Shown: positions 63,823 to 64,000 of the stretch, in pieces | Numbering within the stretch: the first letter of the stretch is position 1 | Layout of the letters: each line of letters starts with the position of its first letter | Assembly: GCA_903838055.1 (NCBI GenBank) | Contig: CAILWV010000016.1 | Coordinates: 1-64,000 of the forward strand | Direction of reading: 5' to 3' | DNA from: an uncultured Bacteroidota bacterium | GTDB lineage: Bacteria; Bacteroidota; Bacteroidia; Flavobacteriales; Flavobacteriaceae | Length of the DNA stretch: 64,000 bases | Position numbers and translations under genes: made by a program | Notes under the pieces: generated by a model | The model's database searches: none | The model's input: the letters and a program-made list of their open reading frames with translations, nothing else | What the model was told of the DNA's origin: nothing

Positions 63823-64000
63823 ATGCGAAAACTAGAAAACAGCGAATTGGAACGTAAATCGATTTCCGATTTTAAATCAGCTACTAAGACTCCCATAATT
63901 ATTATTCTTGACGACATTAGAAGTTTACACAATATTGGTTCTGTATTTAGAACTTCGGATGCGTTTTTAATTGAAAAAATATATCTATGTGGAATTACAG
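63823..64000 (+). CDS. TrmH/SpoU-family RNA 2'-O-methyltransferase, 5' part only
   Basis: The first 59 codons are visible, starting with MRKLENSELERKSISDFK. IIIILDDIRSLHNIGSVFRT is the SpoU motif 1 (the N and R contact SAM and RNA), followed by SDAFLIEKIYLCGIT. The knot-forming C terminus is outside the window. Which RNA base it modifies cannot be told. It starts 10 nt after the preceding terminator. Confidence 0.85.
   Translation, partial: MRKLENSELERKSISDFKSATKTPIIIILDDIRSLHNIGSVFRTSDAFLIEKIYLCGIT

Noticed and set aside
1..64000. CRISPR array, prophage or plasmid origin
   Set aside because: No regular spaced repeats, no cas, phage structural, integrase or replication initiator genes were seen in the window.

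Overview
The window is a piece of a low-GC chromosome from a member of the Bacteroidota, most likely Flavobacterium or a close flavobacterial relative. Three things point there. The first is gene content: an alternative complex III operon fused to a cytochrome oxidase, flavobacterial families such as DUF3127, DUF3098, DUF6702 and DUF2723/GT117, and a TAT-variant molybdopterin-type ActB. The second is the promoter type: many genes are preceded by TTG, 17 to 20 nt, then TAnnTTTG, the vegetative promoter of this phylum. The third is that most starts lack strong Shine-Dalgarno sequences. Nearly everything is core housekeeping DNA. The only obvious mobile DNA is the end of an IS3-like element cut by the left edge.

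Layout, left to right. 0-5 kb: an IS3-like end, then rimP-nusA-infB on the minus strand. 5-12 kb: a universal stress protein, tRNA-Gln, a large GT117 membrane protein, a polysaccharide deacetylase, a cysteine-free thioredoxin-fold protein and a membrane metallophosphoesterase. 12-18.4 kb: polA, then a small sdpR-sdpI-like cassette bounded by an exact 30-bp copy of the polA 3' end, a PnuC-like transporter, a lipoprotein and a small outer-membrane protein. 18-23 kb: a LacI regulator and rplM-rpsI-rpsB-tsf. 23-28.5 kb: an M3 peptidase, a queuosine-precursor transporter with tag, aat, a DUF3127 protein and a flavin reductase. 28.6-38 kb: leuS, then ftsX, an M23 peptidase, DUF3098, uppP and truB, an SDR epimerase and tyrS. 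38-52 kb: queG, ruvB, and the long minus-strand operon actABCDEF-coxB-coxA that forms the quinol-to-oxygen respiratory branch. 52-64 kb: a SPOR protein, rlmN, an O-methyltransferase, PAP2 and tatA, an M1 peptidase, DUF6702 and a carboxypeptidase-regulatory-like protein, pepE, two tRNAs, mutS, a DUF1573 protein and the start of a TrmH-type methyltransferase.

No CRISPR array, prophage, secretion locus or obvious new defence system is present. The most unusual signals are smaller. One is a dispersed element of about 105 nt, present three times (19453-19555, 22888-23004, 36490-36595), with three conserved blocks and one compensatory base-pair change suggesting a conserved RNA or DNA fold. The second is the sdpRI cassette, with a perfect 15-bp palindromic operator, flanked by a duplication of the polA 3' end that restores the same C-terminal codons and a stop. 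The third is an IS end whose terminal hairpin works on paper as a terminator placed directly before the transposase start codon. Others are a thioredoxin homologue with no cysteine at all and a DUF3127 protein ending in an SSB-like acidic tip. Family assignments come from recognising motifs by eye; no database search was run.
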